Shown: positions 34,499 to 45,318 of the stretch, piece by piece
Position numbering within the stretch: the stretch's first letter is position 1
How the letters are laid out: every line of letters starts with the position of its first letter
Assembly (NCBI GenBank): GCA_030522415.1
Contig: CM060104.1
Location: 11,047,501 to 11,111,500 of the forward strand
Length of the DNA stretch: 64,000 bases
Direction of reading: 5' to 3'
Source: Channallabes apus
Lineage: Eukaryota; Chordata; Actinopteri; Siluriformes; Clariidae
Notes under the pieces: generated by a model
Told to the model about the DNA's origin: nothing
Database searches by the model: none
Seen by the model: only the letters and a program-made list of their open reading frames with translations
Position numbers and translations under genes: made by a program

Positions 34499-34894
34499 CT
34501 ACATGAAAATCTCTCCCTGACTACTTAGGAGTGGGGTTACCATTCCCCGTGTGTCAGAGATAGACTGGACAGTACTACTGCTCCCGCATCCATGCTGGAA
34601 TGTAAATCGCCCTGAGGAACAGGAACCTGGTGCGTTAGCTGTTAGCGGCGCGAGCACAGTCCGTCCTGGCGATAATATATGAGACTGCCATAGTGTTGTC
34701 CACCGCACTAGGACATGGCAGCCTCTCAACTGCTGGAGGAAGTGCTTTAGGGCCAGAAATAGAGCCATCATCTCGAGGCAATTGATGTGCCATGCGAGAA
34801 TATAGCCTCTCCAGCTCCCTTGGGCTGGATGGTCATCAGAGACCGCACCCCAGCCTATGAGGGAAGCATCTGTCGTTAGCCTCAGCGACGACAA
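34499..34894 (-). pseudogene. DIRS RNase H-like segment
   Basis: 131 codons include LTTDASLIGWGAV (first catalytic Asp of RNase H), WHINCLEMMALFLALKHFL (catalytic Glu) and HVLVRWTTLW, where DIRS relatives have HVLVRTDN. The third catalytic Asp is therefore lost or out of frame. Confidence 0.75.
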
Positions 34895-35445
34895 GATGAA
34901 CTTAGAGTGGGGCCCAGAGTAGAGACCGGGGTCTGAACCACGTAGAAAGGGTACGAAGCACCTGGCACGTAACCCATATTGGGGATTGGCACTAGTGATA
35001 TCCCCTGGTTCTTAGCCACAACTTGGAATGCTCTCATGTGCAGAAGGCCCAAAGGTGTCACCGTGGATACAGCTGCCATGAGAGCTAGGATGTCTGAAAG
35101 TGATGGTCACTTTCTGGTCTAGCTTGTTCCCTTGAGGGTGTTGAGAATGGGTTCGATATGAGCGGGAGACAGCTGTGCCCGCTTACAACTGAATCCCATA
35201 TGGCACCCAATGTGTTGTCCTCTGCACAGGAAAGAACACGCTTTCGTGGCGTTGGGTCCCAGTCCTGAGAACAGAGATGAGCTAGGACGACATGCTGATG
35301 TCGAAGCACTAGCCACCGGATGCCCTGGGACTCCCGTAAGAACCAGGGCTAAATCCGTGCATTTTGTATGTGTGCGGGTGAGCTAGACCAATGGAAGGAC
35401 CGATACTGGTAAGCTTCGCCCCCGAAAGCGAACCTCAGGATCTTG

Positions 35446-35717
35446 GCAGTGGTAGTGGTGGCTCAATCGGTTAAGGCTGTGGGTTTCTGGGTTACTGATC
35501 GGAAGGTCGGGGGTTCGAACCCCAGCATCGGCAAGTTGCCACTGTTGAGCCCTTGAGCAAGGCCCTTAACCCTATCTGCTCCAGGGGCGCCGTAAGCTGG
35601 CTGACCCTGCGCTCTGACCCCAGTTTCCTAATTGGGATATGCGAAGAAGAAATTTCGCTGTGCTGTAAAAAGTACATGTGACAATAATTGAATATTCTTC
35701 TTCTTCTTCTTCTTCTT
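35446..35717 (+). mobile_element. tRNA-derived SINE in DIRS
   Basis: It has a pol III A box (GTGGCTCAATCGGTTAAGG) and B box (GGGGGTTCGAACCCC). The conserved body follows (GCCACTGTTGAGCCCTTGAG, GGCCCTTAACCCTATCTGCT) and a tail GTACATGTGACAATAATTG, then (TTC)n. This is a common SINE type of otophysan fishes. Confidence 0.8.
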
Positions 35718-36149
35718 TCTGTGTTGTGGCAATGTTTCTGTATGAAAGTAAGCGTCCTTAAATCGATTGTCAGAAACAATCGCTTGGTAGGGTTGAGAGC
35801 AATCACCTTTACAGTCAACATTTGAACTGTATTCATTGATTTTCAGGTAGCGGGAGAGCCCGCAGCATCTGAAAAATTGGACGCAGCCCCTGTTCCTCTT
35901 GGGAACCAAGAATACCGACTGTAGTAGCCTGACTCACTCTCTGGTGGGGGAACATGTTCCATGGCCCCCTTCCCCGGCAGCTTGTCAGCAGATGCACACT
36001 TTCTGGTTTCATGGAAGTGGAGGCCACGCCATTGAAAACACAGAAGGTGAAGTGAGAACTGAATCCTGTAGTTCCTCTCTCCAGTGCTTAGTACCCAAGG
36101 AGATATACTTGGCAGTAGCTTCCACGCTGCCAGTTTTATTAAGCAATTA

Positions 36150-36215
36150 ATAAAGCAATTAAGCAATTTCCCTTTGGGATTAATAAAGTTCTTTGAATCT
36201 TTGAATCTTTGAATC
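36150..36215 (+). repeat. LINE 3' tail
   Basis: CAATTTCCCTTTGGGATTAATAAAG followed by (TTTGAATC)n is the characteristic 3' end of teleost L2/CR1-like LINEs. The body is absent. Confidence 0.55.
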
Positions 36216-36420
36216 TTGAGTTTCTCATAAAAGGGCAAAAGTTTCGGCGGCTTGGTTAAACGAAAAACCGAAGAACTAACAGCCTATTGGAGACTGGTGT
36301 TGCCCGAAACACCAGTGGTGGCGGAGCAAAAACACCGACCTCCTAGGGGTGCCAGGGAGAACACTTATTTGTTTGAAAGGAATTCTGGGTGCCTCTCCCT
36401 ATTGGGGGGCCACCCCCATT

Positions 36421-36421
<1 letters not shown>

Positions 36422-36476
<55 letters not shown>

Positions 36477-36604
36477 TTTATTTTTTATTTGTATTTTTTT
36501 TTTTAATCAGTCTGACCTCCTGGGGCAGATAGTGAAACGCGGCGCACCCCAATTTTTTATGAGGAGGTGCCCGGGTCCAAAAAAAAAAAAAAAAAAAAAA
36601 AAAA
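36422..36604. repeat. (TA)n and poly(A) tracts
   Basis: A (TA)n array lies at 36,422-36,470 and a run of about 26 A at 36,579-36,604. Frames across them are artefacts. Confidence 0.9.
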
Positions 36605-36618
36605 CACACTCCTTGTGT

Positions 36619-37400
36619 TTACGCCTCACAAGAGTCAGACCCGGTAGAGACTGGGTGGCCTACAATTCCGACTCTTGAGCACGGCGGGGAGGGAATTTCC
36701 CAAAAGCTTGTTCGTATAACTTCGCCCCAGAACCTAGTGGTGGCTGAGTCGCTAACCTTATCTTGAAGAGCCCCGCCAGTACTCAAGTCTCTCAGCACCA
36801 AGCTGACCCACTGCCTGAAAACCTTTTCCCTCCAGGGAAGATAAAAGTCTACACAGCTAGAAAGGAAGTATAAGCTTACCAGGGAGGATGATGTCCCAGG
36901 AGAGAGATAGCCTGTGAAGCGTCTCTGCTATCTGGGTGTCATATATAATCCCGCGTTTCCACATCAACTATATTTAAATAAATAAATAAGTCGATGGCAG
37001 GAAAAATACAGCATGAATACAGCTTACTCCATGAAAGGGTTAAGTCATATGGAGAGAGCTAAGGGGGGGGAGCGGGGGGAGTCCGCCCCCCGGCCACCCG
37101 ACAGAAGCTGCCGTCTACTGCTTGTTTTTTTTTTTTTTTTTTTAAGTGCTTAAGGCTATTTTCATCTCCGGTAAGCAAGAGAGGAATCCACGTGATGACA
37201 ACGCAGAAGAAAAGGGGCTTACCTCTGTCTGCCGCAGCTCTGTCAGATGCACGAGTTTTAAGCCAGGAATGCGCTCGCAGCTTCTCACGGAATGCGCAGC
37301 ACTAGTCAAAGCAGTGTAGAGATCGCACTCCGATATGGATTATCACACACGGATGGATATCTGGTTTAAACTCGTCAAATTGGTGAGTTAAACACCATCT
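36619..37400 (-). pseudogene. Inner DIRS gag remnant
   Basis: The minus strand includes VLRDLSTGGALQDK at 36,801-36,750 and the region downstream of the terminal repeat (37.4 kb). It matches 29,150-29,640 of the plus-oriented copy in reverse (CCGATATCGGAG-like phrase, GCTTTTCAGG). Only short pieces are open. Confidence 0.5.
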
Positions 37401-37646
37401 TATTTTGCTGGTTTAACACAAGCACGCTTCACAACAAGGCTCTGAAGACAAATGATCTGAGGTTGTTGCCGGCTCACCTGTTTTTATAACCTCCATCTAC
37501 ATCTAATCAGATGATGTCACCTGGTCGAGGTTATATATAGCCATAAACTTTGGCGTGTTTTCACAGCATGCTTCAACGACTGGCAACGCGACAAAATGGT
37601 TCCCATAGCGTTTTCACGCAGCATCGAGTGAAGCCTTGAAAGGGAA

Positions 37647-38933
37647 CTTAGATGCACCATCTATCCAGCCATGTGCTCTTACAACTGCTTGCTTTTTAAC
37701 TAAACAAAATGGCTGAACAGCCTCTAGAGGGCATTTTTCCTAAAACAATTACTTCAGGATAAAAGTCCTGATAATACTATAAGAAAGGCAGCACAGGGTG
37801 ACATTGGGTGAGAGATGCTATTGCCCTCTCCTAGGAGGCGTGTGGGCTCACTTCGCCTCTAGGAATCGGGGCTCATTCAACCAGGGGGATTGCCTCATTT
37901 ATTGCACTTGCAAGAGGTATTCCCCTGCAACAAGTGTGTGCTAAGCAGGTAGACCCAGTCCACTGCCGATATGTTGCAGTGCTGGAGTTTCTGCAGGAAA
38001 AGCTTGTCCTCGGCCTTGTGCCCTAGTACTCTCAAGATGTACTTAACCGCATCCTCGCTGAACTATCTTCAGAAAGTTCCATTTGTAACATGCACCCTAC
38101 TTTTTTGAAGCCTTCTGTCCTCCGCCTTTTACAGCTTCGGAGCAGGAGAAACTTCACTTACTGTCCAGTACGTGCTCTTCAGATTTACGTCCACCGCATG
38201 AGCCAGTGGAGCAAGTCAGAGGGCCACTATACTGGGTGAGAGATGCTATTGCCCTCTCCTATGAGGCGCATGGGCTCACTTCACCTCTAGAAATCAGGGC
38301 CCATTGGACCAGAGGGGTCACCTCATCTATTGCTCTTGCAAGAGTTACTCCCCTGCAGCAAGTGTGCGACGTGGAAGGTTGGTCCTCCCGCACTCATTCG
38401 TTACATTATAATCTGGATGTTTATGCTACTCCGGGCTCACGGAAAGCCCCGAGTTAGCTGCCCAGGCATAGTTCTGAGACCTTCTCGGCCTTGTGCGCAC
38501 ACGCTACACAACCTTGGGGTCCAGACACTTGCAGTGCGGCGGCGTTGGTATTCTCGTTTCCATAGCGTTTTCACGCAGCATAGAGTGAAACCTTTTGAAT
38601 GGGAACGTCTCGGGTTACGTTTTCGGGTTTACCTGTTCCCTGAAAAAGCAGGAACGAGATGCTGCATCCCAATGCCGCACTGCCATGTGACCGGACGTCC
38701 GTTCAGGCAAATCAATCTGAGGAATGCCTCTGGCTCACCACTATTTATAACCTGCACGGTGCGTCTAATCAGATGACGTCACCTGACCGAGGTATTATAG
38801 GCCAAAATTTGGCGTGTTTATACACACATGCTTCACAGCCGGCAACATGACAAGATGTTCCCATAGCGTTCTCACGCAGCATCTCGTTCCCGCCTTTTCA
38901 GGGAACAGGGTTACAGCAAAGTAACCCGATACG
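37647..38933 (+). repeat. DIRS arm R with recombinase segment and outer terminal repeat
   Basis: This is the mirror of arm L. 37,810-38,457 encodes the recombinase C-terminal half, with 83 codons open at 38,206-38,457 including HWTRG and SSIALARVTPLQQ. The terminal repeat follows (38,560-38,933), containing TTTATAACC and the exact 17-mer ACGTCACCTGACCGAGG at 38,776-38,792. The outer junction with the Tc1 is at about 38,934. Confidence 0.7.
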
Positions 38934-39047
38934 TTTTCCATGCATGTTCAATTAACAATAATCAATTAATTAACATGCACCTGTGGAATGGTCGTTAAGA
39001 CCTTAACAGCTTACAGAATGTAGGCATTTAAGGTTACAGTTCTAAAA

Positions 39048-39483
39048 ATGCAGTACACTAAAGAGACTTGTCTACCGACTGTGAAAAAAACCCAAATAAA
39101 GATGCCCAGGGTCCCTGCTCATCTGCGTGAACATGCATTAGGCATGCTGCAGGGAGACATGAGGACTGCTGATGTGGCTAGGGCAATAAATTGCCATGTC
39201 CGCACTGTGACACGCCTAAGACAGCGCTACAGGGAGACAGGAAGGACAGCTGATCATCCTCGCAGTGGAAGACCACGTGTAACAACACCTGCACAGGATG
39301 GGTACATCCAAATATCACACCTGCGTGACAGGTACAGGATGGCCATAACAACTGCCCGAGTCACACCAGGAACACACAATCCCTCAGTGCTCAGACAAAT
39401 CTGGTCCAGTCCATGAGGAGGAGATGCAGAGATGCACTGCAGTACTTCAAGCAGCTGGTAGCCACACCAGATACTGACTGGTA
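39048..39483 (+). pseudogene. Tc1-like transposase with deleted catalytic core
   Basis: The N-terminal HTH region is intact: MPRVPAHLREHALGMLQGDM, DVARAINCHVRTVTRLRQRY and HPRSGRPRVTT. At about 39,395 the sequence jumps from the linker (TPGTHNPSVLRQ) to the extreme C-terminal codons (the CCAGTCCATGAGGAGGAGAT stretch). About 0.7 kb with all three catalytic residues is deleted. It could still bind DNA but not cut it. Confidence 0.88.
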
Positions 39484-39644
39484 GTTTTGATTTTGACCCT
39501 CCCTTAATTCAGGGACACATTGTAAAATATTTTTAGTTCATGTCTTATGGTGTTGACTTTTAGTGTTCATACAAATATTTACACATTAAGTTTACTGAAA
39601 GTAAAAACAGTTGAAAGTCAGAGGACGTTTCTTTTTTTCCTGAG

Positions 39645-39645
<1 letters not shown>

Positions 39646-39721
<76 letters not shown>
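39646..39721. repeat. (TA)n abutting a Tc1 end
   Basis: A long TA array begins exactly at the right target site of the Tc1 ending at 39,644. Confidence 0.9.
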
Positions 39722-39726
<5 letters not shown>

Positions 39727-40305
39727 TTTCAATTCAGTATTCTTATTGAAAAAAAAAAGTCCTAACTACTGTCTGCGGTGGTCTTATACCTACTTTTGCT
39801 ACAGTATTTAATAAGAATCTGTGATTATTGTTTTTATCTTCTATAAGATAGAAAGACAGATATGTTGATCTAGCAGCATTAATAGCTTATTTTATAGCTC
39901 AGGACACTCTCCTTCCATGCTCAATTAATGCAAATTTACTTTCTCGTTTTTGAGTGGACTGTTTTAGGTTGTCTGTGTAATTGTTATGCCAGTTTTATGA
40001 ATGGGACATTCCATGCACTGAATTACTCCTTCTGAGTCCAGAATTGATTCTCAAAATGAATATAGTTAAGGCTTTATCTAAAGCAAGAGCAAGGATTGAG
40101 AGGAAATCAACAAATTCACAAAGAAATTCAGAATGCAGCTCTGGGAGTTTGTAAATAATAATGAGCAAAATAGACTGGGCAGATTTATTATTAGTGGCTA
40201 TGTTTGTATTATTTCAACACACTGATATTATTTTGAACACAACTGTATATAATTATTCACAAAGTAATTTTTTAAATACTTGTTAAAATATGTTTAGTGA
40301 TTGTG

Positions 40306-40310
<5 letters not shown>
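39722..40310. other. No gene seen
   Basis: AT-rich, unannotated sequence. Confidence 0.4.

Positions 40311-40366
<56 letters not shown>
40311..40366. repeat. (TA)n abutting Tc1 copy 3
   Basis: A TA array ends at the left end of the Tc1 at 40,367. Confidence 0.9.
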
Positions 40367-40369
<3 letters not shown>

Positions 40370-41986
40370 TGGTGTGAAAAACTATTTGCCCCCTTCCTGA
40401 TTTCTTATTCTTTTGCATGTTTGTCACACTTAAATATTTCTGCTCATCAAACACCGTTAACTATTAGTCAAAGATAACATAATTGAACACAAAATGCAGT
40501 TTTTAAATGAGGGGTTTTATTATTTAGGGAGAAAAAAAATCCAAACCTACATGGCCCTGTCTGAAAAAGTAATTGCCCCCTGAACCTAATAACTGGTTGG
40601 GCCACCCTTAGCAGCAATAACTGCAATCAAGCGTTTGCGATAACTTGCAGCGAGTCTTTTACAGCGCTCTGGAGGAATTTTGGCCCACTCATCTTTGCAG
40701 AATTGTTGTAATTCAGCTTTATTTGAGGGTTTTCTAGCATGAACCGCCTTTTTAAGGTCATGCCACAACATCTCAATAGGATTCAGGTCAGGACTTTGAC
40801 TCGGCCACTCCAAAGTCTTCATTTTGTTTTTCTTCAGCCATTCAGAGGTGGATTTGCTGGTGTGTTTTGGGTCATTGTCCTGCTGCAGCACCCAAGATCG
40901 CTTCAGCTTGAGTTGACGAACAGATGGCCGGACATTCTCCTTCAGGATTTTTTGGTAGACAGTAGAATTCATGGTTCCATCTATCACAGCAAGCCTTCCA
41001 GGTCCTGAAGCAGCAAAACAACCCCAGACCATCACACTACCACCACCATATTTTACTGTTGGTATGATGTTCTTTTTCTGAAATGCTGTGTTACTTTTAC
41101 GCCAGATGTAACGGGACATGCACCTTCCAAAAAGTTCAACTTTTGTCTCGTTGGTCCACAAGGTATTTTCCCAAAAGTCTTGGCAATAATTGAGATGTTT
41201 TTAGCAGAATTGAGACGAGCCTTAATGTTCTTTTTGCTTAAAAGTGGTTTGCGCCTTGGAAATCTGCCATGCAAGCTGTTTTTGCCCAGTCTCTTTCTTA
41301 TGGTGGAGTCGTGAACACTGACCTTAATTGAGGCAAGTGAGGCCTGCAGTTCTTTAGATGTTGTCCTGGGGTCTTTTGTGGCCTCTCGGATGAGTTGTCT
41401 CTGCGCTCTTGGGGTAATTTTGGTCGGCCGGCCACTCCTGGGAAGGTTCACCACTGTTCCATGTTTTTGCCATTTGTGGATAATGGCTCTCACTGTGGTT
41501 CGCTGGAGTCCCAAAGCTTTAGAAATGGCTTTATAACCTTTACCAGACTGATAGATCTCAATTACTTTTGTTGTCATTTGTTCCTGAATTTCTTTGGATC
41601 TTGGCATGATGTCTAGCTTTTGAGGTGCTTTTGGTCTACTTCTCTGTGTCAGGTAGCTCCTATTTAAGTGATTTTTTGATTGAAACAGGTGTGGCAGTAA
41701 TCAGGCCTGGGGGTGACTACAGAAATTTAACTCAGGTGTGATAAACCACAGTTAAGTTATTTTTTAACAAGGGGGGCAATCACTTTTTCACACAGGGCCA
41801 TGTAGATTTGGATTTTTTTTTCTCCCTTAATAACATAAACCTTCATTTCAAAACTGCATTTTGTGTTCAATTATGTTATCTTTGACTAATAGTTAACGGT
41901 TTTTGATGAGCAGAAACATTTAAGTGTGACAAACATGCAAAAGAATAAGAAATCAGGAAGGGGACAAATAGTTTTTCACACCACTG
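40367..41986 (-). mobile_element. Tc1-like transposon, copy 3
   Basis: Same family and ends as copies 1 and 2, in opposite orientation. It is about 1,620 bp and TA-flanked. Confidence 0.94.
40586..41607 (-). pseudogene. Tc1-like transposase, copy 3, frameshifted, first Asp mutated
   Basis: The DNA-binding half (41,607 to about 41,200) is open with both HTHs. A frameshift around 41,195 separates it from the catalytic half (41,161-40,586), which begins [11 protein letters not shown]: again Asn instead of the first catalytic Asp, as in copy 1. Second Asp and Glu motifs are intact. Confidence 0.92.
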
Positions 41987-41988
41987 TA

Positions 41989-42201
41989 TATGCTACAGAA
42001 ACATTTCTCACAATCAACAGTTATTACATGAACTGAAGAGAGGGAATAAAATAAACTTGTCACTTTAGGCATGTGTTAATAATATGCGTGCCCAGCTTTT
42101 TGCATTCAAGTGACGAGGCTGAAACACACTACTCTCCTCTCCTATAGTGCACTATAGTGCACAACATGTGCAAGCTAAGGGGTGAATGTATCACTAAAAT
42201 A
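41989..42201. other. No gene seen
   Basis: Short spacer between two Tc1 insertions. Confidence 0.4.
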
Positions 42202-42224
42202 TACTACCGATCAAAAGTTTGGGG

Positions 42225-42554
42225 TCACCTTCTAACTCCATGATCATTCCTGATTTTTAATTTCTTTCTACATTGTAAAGGAATGCTGAAGGCGTCCAAA
42301 AAATGCATTAATCTCCTTTGAACAGTTGATATAGAGATGTGTCTGCTCCTTATGCTCTGTAAAGACTTCATAACACCTCTAATCTGACGTGCTGTTAATT
42401 GGTCATTCTTCAGGCTGATAACTCTAAATGAACTTCTCGTCTGCGGCAGAGGTAGGTTTTGGTCTCGTCCTCCTGGGATGGCCTTCATGAGAGCCAGTTT
42501 CATAATGGTGCTTGACAGATTTTGCAAATGCACTTGACAATACTGTTCTTGCAA
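42225..42554 (-). pseudogene. Tc1-like transposase fragment
   Basis: The frame has TRSSFRVISLKNDQLTARQI and SRHISISTVQRRL, the second HTH of Tc1-like transposases. No catalytic motif is present. Confidence 0.65.
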
Positions 42555-42699
42555 GGACTATTACAGAAAGGCTGACCTCTGTGTCTTAAAATAACAACCA
42601 ACTGTTGTTTTTGTTGTTGTTACGTAAATACCTAATTCTATATGTGTTATTTTATAGTTTTGAAATACCCAGTATTGTTGTAGAATGTACAGATGTCGC

Positions 42700-42975
42700 C
42701 ATTAAAAATGCACGTTTCGAGAAAAGGGATCCCGTGACTTGCCGCGGCTTTGCGCGGCTGCGTGCGGGAAGCTGTGAACATGCCCTTCATTACCTGTAGG
42801 GGGAAGTCGTGTTTCAGTCTGAAGTATTGTGTGTCTACTGAAGCCGAAAATGTGTCCAAATTAAACCGTGCATGCGTGTTTGGAGACGCTGTGCCCGCGC
42901 TGTGGATCAGTCGGTTGTGGATCATCACGGAGGTACTACACGGCGTGGCTGGAGCTGGAGTTTGTCGTGTTCGAG
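42700..42975 (+). promoter_or_regulatory. Y-B R-end CpG-rich first exon and splice donor
   Basis: Same as 14,310-14,042: GTGACTTGCCGCGGCTTTGC, GCATGCGTG, then TGTTCGAG and donor GTAAGT at 42,976. The splice donor is conserved in both copies. It lies on the same strand as the coding exons at 44.8-45.6 kb. Confidence 0.5.
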
Positions 42976-43542
42976 GTAAGTTTACCTTTCTGTTTTGGAT
43001 GTGATTCTCGCTTTCATGACCCCCAATTAATGTTCATTTTAATCTCAGGACATACAATTAGCAATATTTCAGTTTTTAGTAGTGTGGATATTTACAAAAC
43101 ACCGTTTTCGTGTAAAAACCTGAACCTACGGAGCCCCCCAGGGGTCCTGTGGTAAATAAATAAATAAATTAAATAATAACGAACCGAGCGCGCGGATTAA
43201 TACACCGAGATGTGTGTTTCTTACCCCCACCCCGAGTGAAAACGGCGTGTTCAGACAAAGGCTCGCCAGTTAGATGCCATTTCTGAACAAACTGAGTCGT
43301 GTCTGTTAAAGCATTAAATGGTAAAAGAGCACTAGCAATAAACGTTTTTTTTTCTGAAGCCGAACTTTATTAATGAGTTACGAGTAAAGAACCTGTACAT
43401 ATGTTCATACAGTATTGACAGCAGCTCTAATTTACTGCGGTAAAGCCAGCCGCGGTTCAGAAAAACACGGTCAAGATTGATTTTAGTGCGCGCGCATATT
43501 ACAGTGATTACGGTAGTTTCATGAACAACACAGAGAGAATGC

Positions 43543-43925
43543 CCCATATCTGAAAAATGCTGCAGTAAAATAGTTTCATATGTGGTGTGTATATAGTATG
43601 GGACGTCCTGAATAAGAACTGATCATTGTTTTTTTCTACTTATTAGAAATGGGGTCTTTATACCCCTTTAAAGTGTAATAATGTCCAATATCTCAAAAAT
43701 GCTGCAGTAAAATAGTTTCATATGTGGTGTGTATATAGTATGGGACGTCCTGAATAAGAACTGATCATTGTTTTTTTCTACTTATTAGAAATGGGGTCTT
43801 TATACCCCTTTAAAGTGTAATAATGTCCAATATCTCAAAAATGCTGCAGTAAAATTGTTTCATATTTGGTGTGTATATAGTATGGGACGTCCTGAATAAG
43901 AACTGATCATTGTTTTTTTCTACTT
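43543..43925 (+). repeat. 142-bp tandem repeat, ~2.7 copies
   Basis: AAAATGCTGCAGTAAAAT recurs at 43,554, 43,696 and 43,838 (142-bp spacing), with nearly identical intervening sequence (GTATGGGACGTCCTGAATAA). Confidence 0.95.
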
Positions 43926-44395
43926 TTTTTTTTTATCATATAATGTGTGTACATTATATGGGATAAAAACTGACCATGGCGTTTTATACTTACTAGAATT
44001 TATTTTTTCATAGGTCTCTGAAGTGAAATAAAGGCATTTTATTTAACTTTTTTTCCCCATTGTGAACATTTGTTTATTTGACCTCTCTTCCAAAGCAGAC
44101 GTTAATCCTCATTATAGAAAACATTCATTGAAGAATAACTGCTACTTTTGAAGAGTAAAACAAAATAAAAATCAATTCTGGTATTTAGAAAGACTAAATA
44201 CATTATTTTGTCTGTTTTCTACGAATTCTGCTGTAACTTATCTACATAAAACAATTATTTGAATGGTGAATATTTAAGAAAAATATTGTAACAGACAACC
44301 GTCAAAGTCACCAATAAATAACACGGATATTAAAGCAGAAATGCAAATAAATAAGCAAGTAAAAATTGACGAGCATGTTGTATTATCTCTCAGTC

Positions 44396-44590
44396 CTAAA
44401 TGAAAAGCGCTCTGAAAGCGCGTTGTCTCTGTGTCGGTCCTGAAACTACCGTAATCACTGTAATATGTGCGCACACTAAAATCAATCGCGGCTGGCTTGA
44501 CCGCAGTTCTAATTTGTCTAAATCGCATTGCAGACAATAAAAATTAATCGAGTCATCCTGTGACCCTGCATGCTTAATCTTTCCACACAT
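44396..44590 (-). CDS. Copy of the MCGKIKH short ORF
   Basis: 64 codons start MCGKIKHAGSQDDS, like 13,496-13,633, then diverge after CLQCDLDKLEL. This segment is an inverted partial duplicate of 43,440-43,560 (CAGTGATTACGGTAGTTTCA), so the two can fold back on each other. Confidence 0.35.
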   Translation of the reverse strand: MCGKIKHAGSQDDSINFYCLQCDLDKLELRSSQPRLILVCAHITVITVVSGPTQRQRAFRALFI

Positions 44591-44813
44591 GATTCTTGCT
44601 TCTTACTTTTTCCTTAATCCCTCGCTGATCTATCTTGTATTTTTCTAACGGTGTCAGAAACTTTGTGTTAGTAGCACTGCTTGACATGCTTGATGCCTTC
44701 CTCTTTTGTAATTTGCTTTGGATAAAGGCAAACTTACAAAAGATGAAGAAATGCCTAAATGTAGTTGTACGAATAAAAGATTATGTAATGATACAATGTA
44801 AATATTTTCACAG

Positions 44814-44870
44814 AAACAAAGCGTAAAGATGAGACGTGAATCTGAAGAGGATCTCTTTGATGATTGCCTG
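44814..44870 (+). CDS. Coding exon of a carried gene (penultimate)
   Basis: The acceptor AATATTTTCACAG precedes 19 codons in phase 0 (KQSVKMRRESEEDLFDDCL), followed by donor GTAAAG (44,871). The KMRRESEDDLFDD-type stretch is familiar from the 3' part of a large, uncharacterised teleost protein family often annotated as 'sterile alpha motif domain-containing protein 3-like'. That is recalled, not searched. It joins in phase to 45,319. Confidence 0.5.
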
Positions 44871-45318
44871 GTAAAGCATTGTTTTCTTATTAATTATACA
44901 ATTTATTAATACCTTGAATATAGTGTTTGTTGTATTGGACAGAAGCATATAAATGCAAATGAATATATAAATATGAGTAATTATTGAACGAATTTTCATG
45001 TTTGGACTAACCCTTTAAATACAAACTCAGCATTCATCATAGGATTTCCTGACACTGTAAAGGTGCAGAGTAATCTATGGAGTGTAGCCATCTCATGCCA
45101 TGTTTTACAATGTTTTAGTGATGCAAGATAAAAAAGCTAAAGCAATTTAACCCAAGTTTAACAATCTGAAGTATATGAAGTGATGGTCATTTTTTATTAT
45201 CAATTATTTGTATTATTTTTTTCTCTTTGTGAAATGAATTCAGCACAGGTTGAAGCAATTCAGATTTTTTTTTTGTTTCTCAAAATAAATTATTTATTTT
45301 CTTGTACATTTTATGCAG

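Larger units (their letters stand above)
32509..37646 (-). mobile_element. Second, inner DIRS element
   Basis: It is bounded by inverted terminal repeats beginning GTTCCCTTTCAAGGCTTCAC on both sides. On the minus strand it runs from gag remnants (37.4-36.6 kb) through the RNase H-like segment (34.9-34.5 kb) to tandemly repeated recombinase segments (34.5-32.9 kb). Reverse transcriptase was not recognised, so it is internally deleted and rearranged. Confidence 0.65.
28940..38933. mobile_element. DIRS-type retrotransposon cluster, palindromic
   Basis: DIRS elements are copied by reverse transcription and integrated by a tyrosine recombinase, without target duplication. Here the outer ends are inverted repeats sharing CCCATAGCGTTTTCACGCAG and the CRE/E-box block, and the junctions show no target duplication (left ATGTT|CCC, right ACGTT|TTCC). 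The layout is: plus-oriented 5' end and gag (28,940-29,885); BEL/Pao insertion (~29,890-31,360); arm L (31,366-32,508); a second minus-oriented DIRS (32,509-37,646); arm R (37,647-38,933), the mirror of arm L. Confidence 0.75.
28830..39644 (+). mobile_element. Tc1-like deletion derivative split by the DIRS cluster
   Basis: The left end CTCAGCAAAAAAATAAACGC (28,830) and the right end, reverse-complemented CTCAGGAAAAAAAGAAACGT (39,644), are the termini of one widespread fish Tc1 family. TA flanks both (28,828-28,829 and 39,645-39,646). The 28,830-28,939 piece continues into 38,934 onward with no loss of the family sequence, so the ~10 kb between them is a later insertion. Confidence 0.85.

Noticed and set aside
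35492..36238. 114- and 131-codon minus-strand ORFs
   Set aside because: They run through a SINE and LINE tail within DIRS; reading includes poly-Arg/Lys from (TTC)n, so they are artefacts.
39048..39416. 122-codon ORF as a domesticated HTH host gene
   Set aside because: It sits inside Tc1 terminal repeats and ends at a deletion junction; nothing shows selection or a host promoter.
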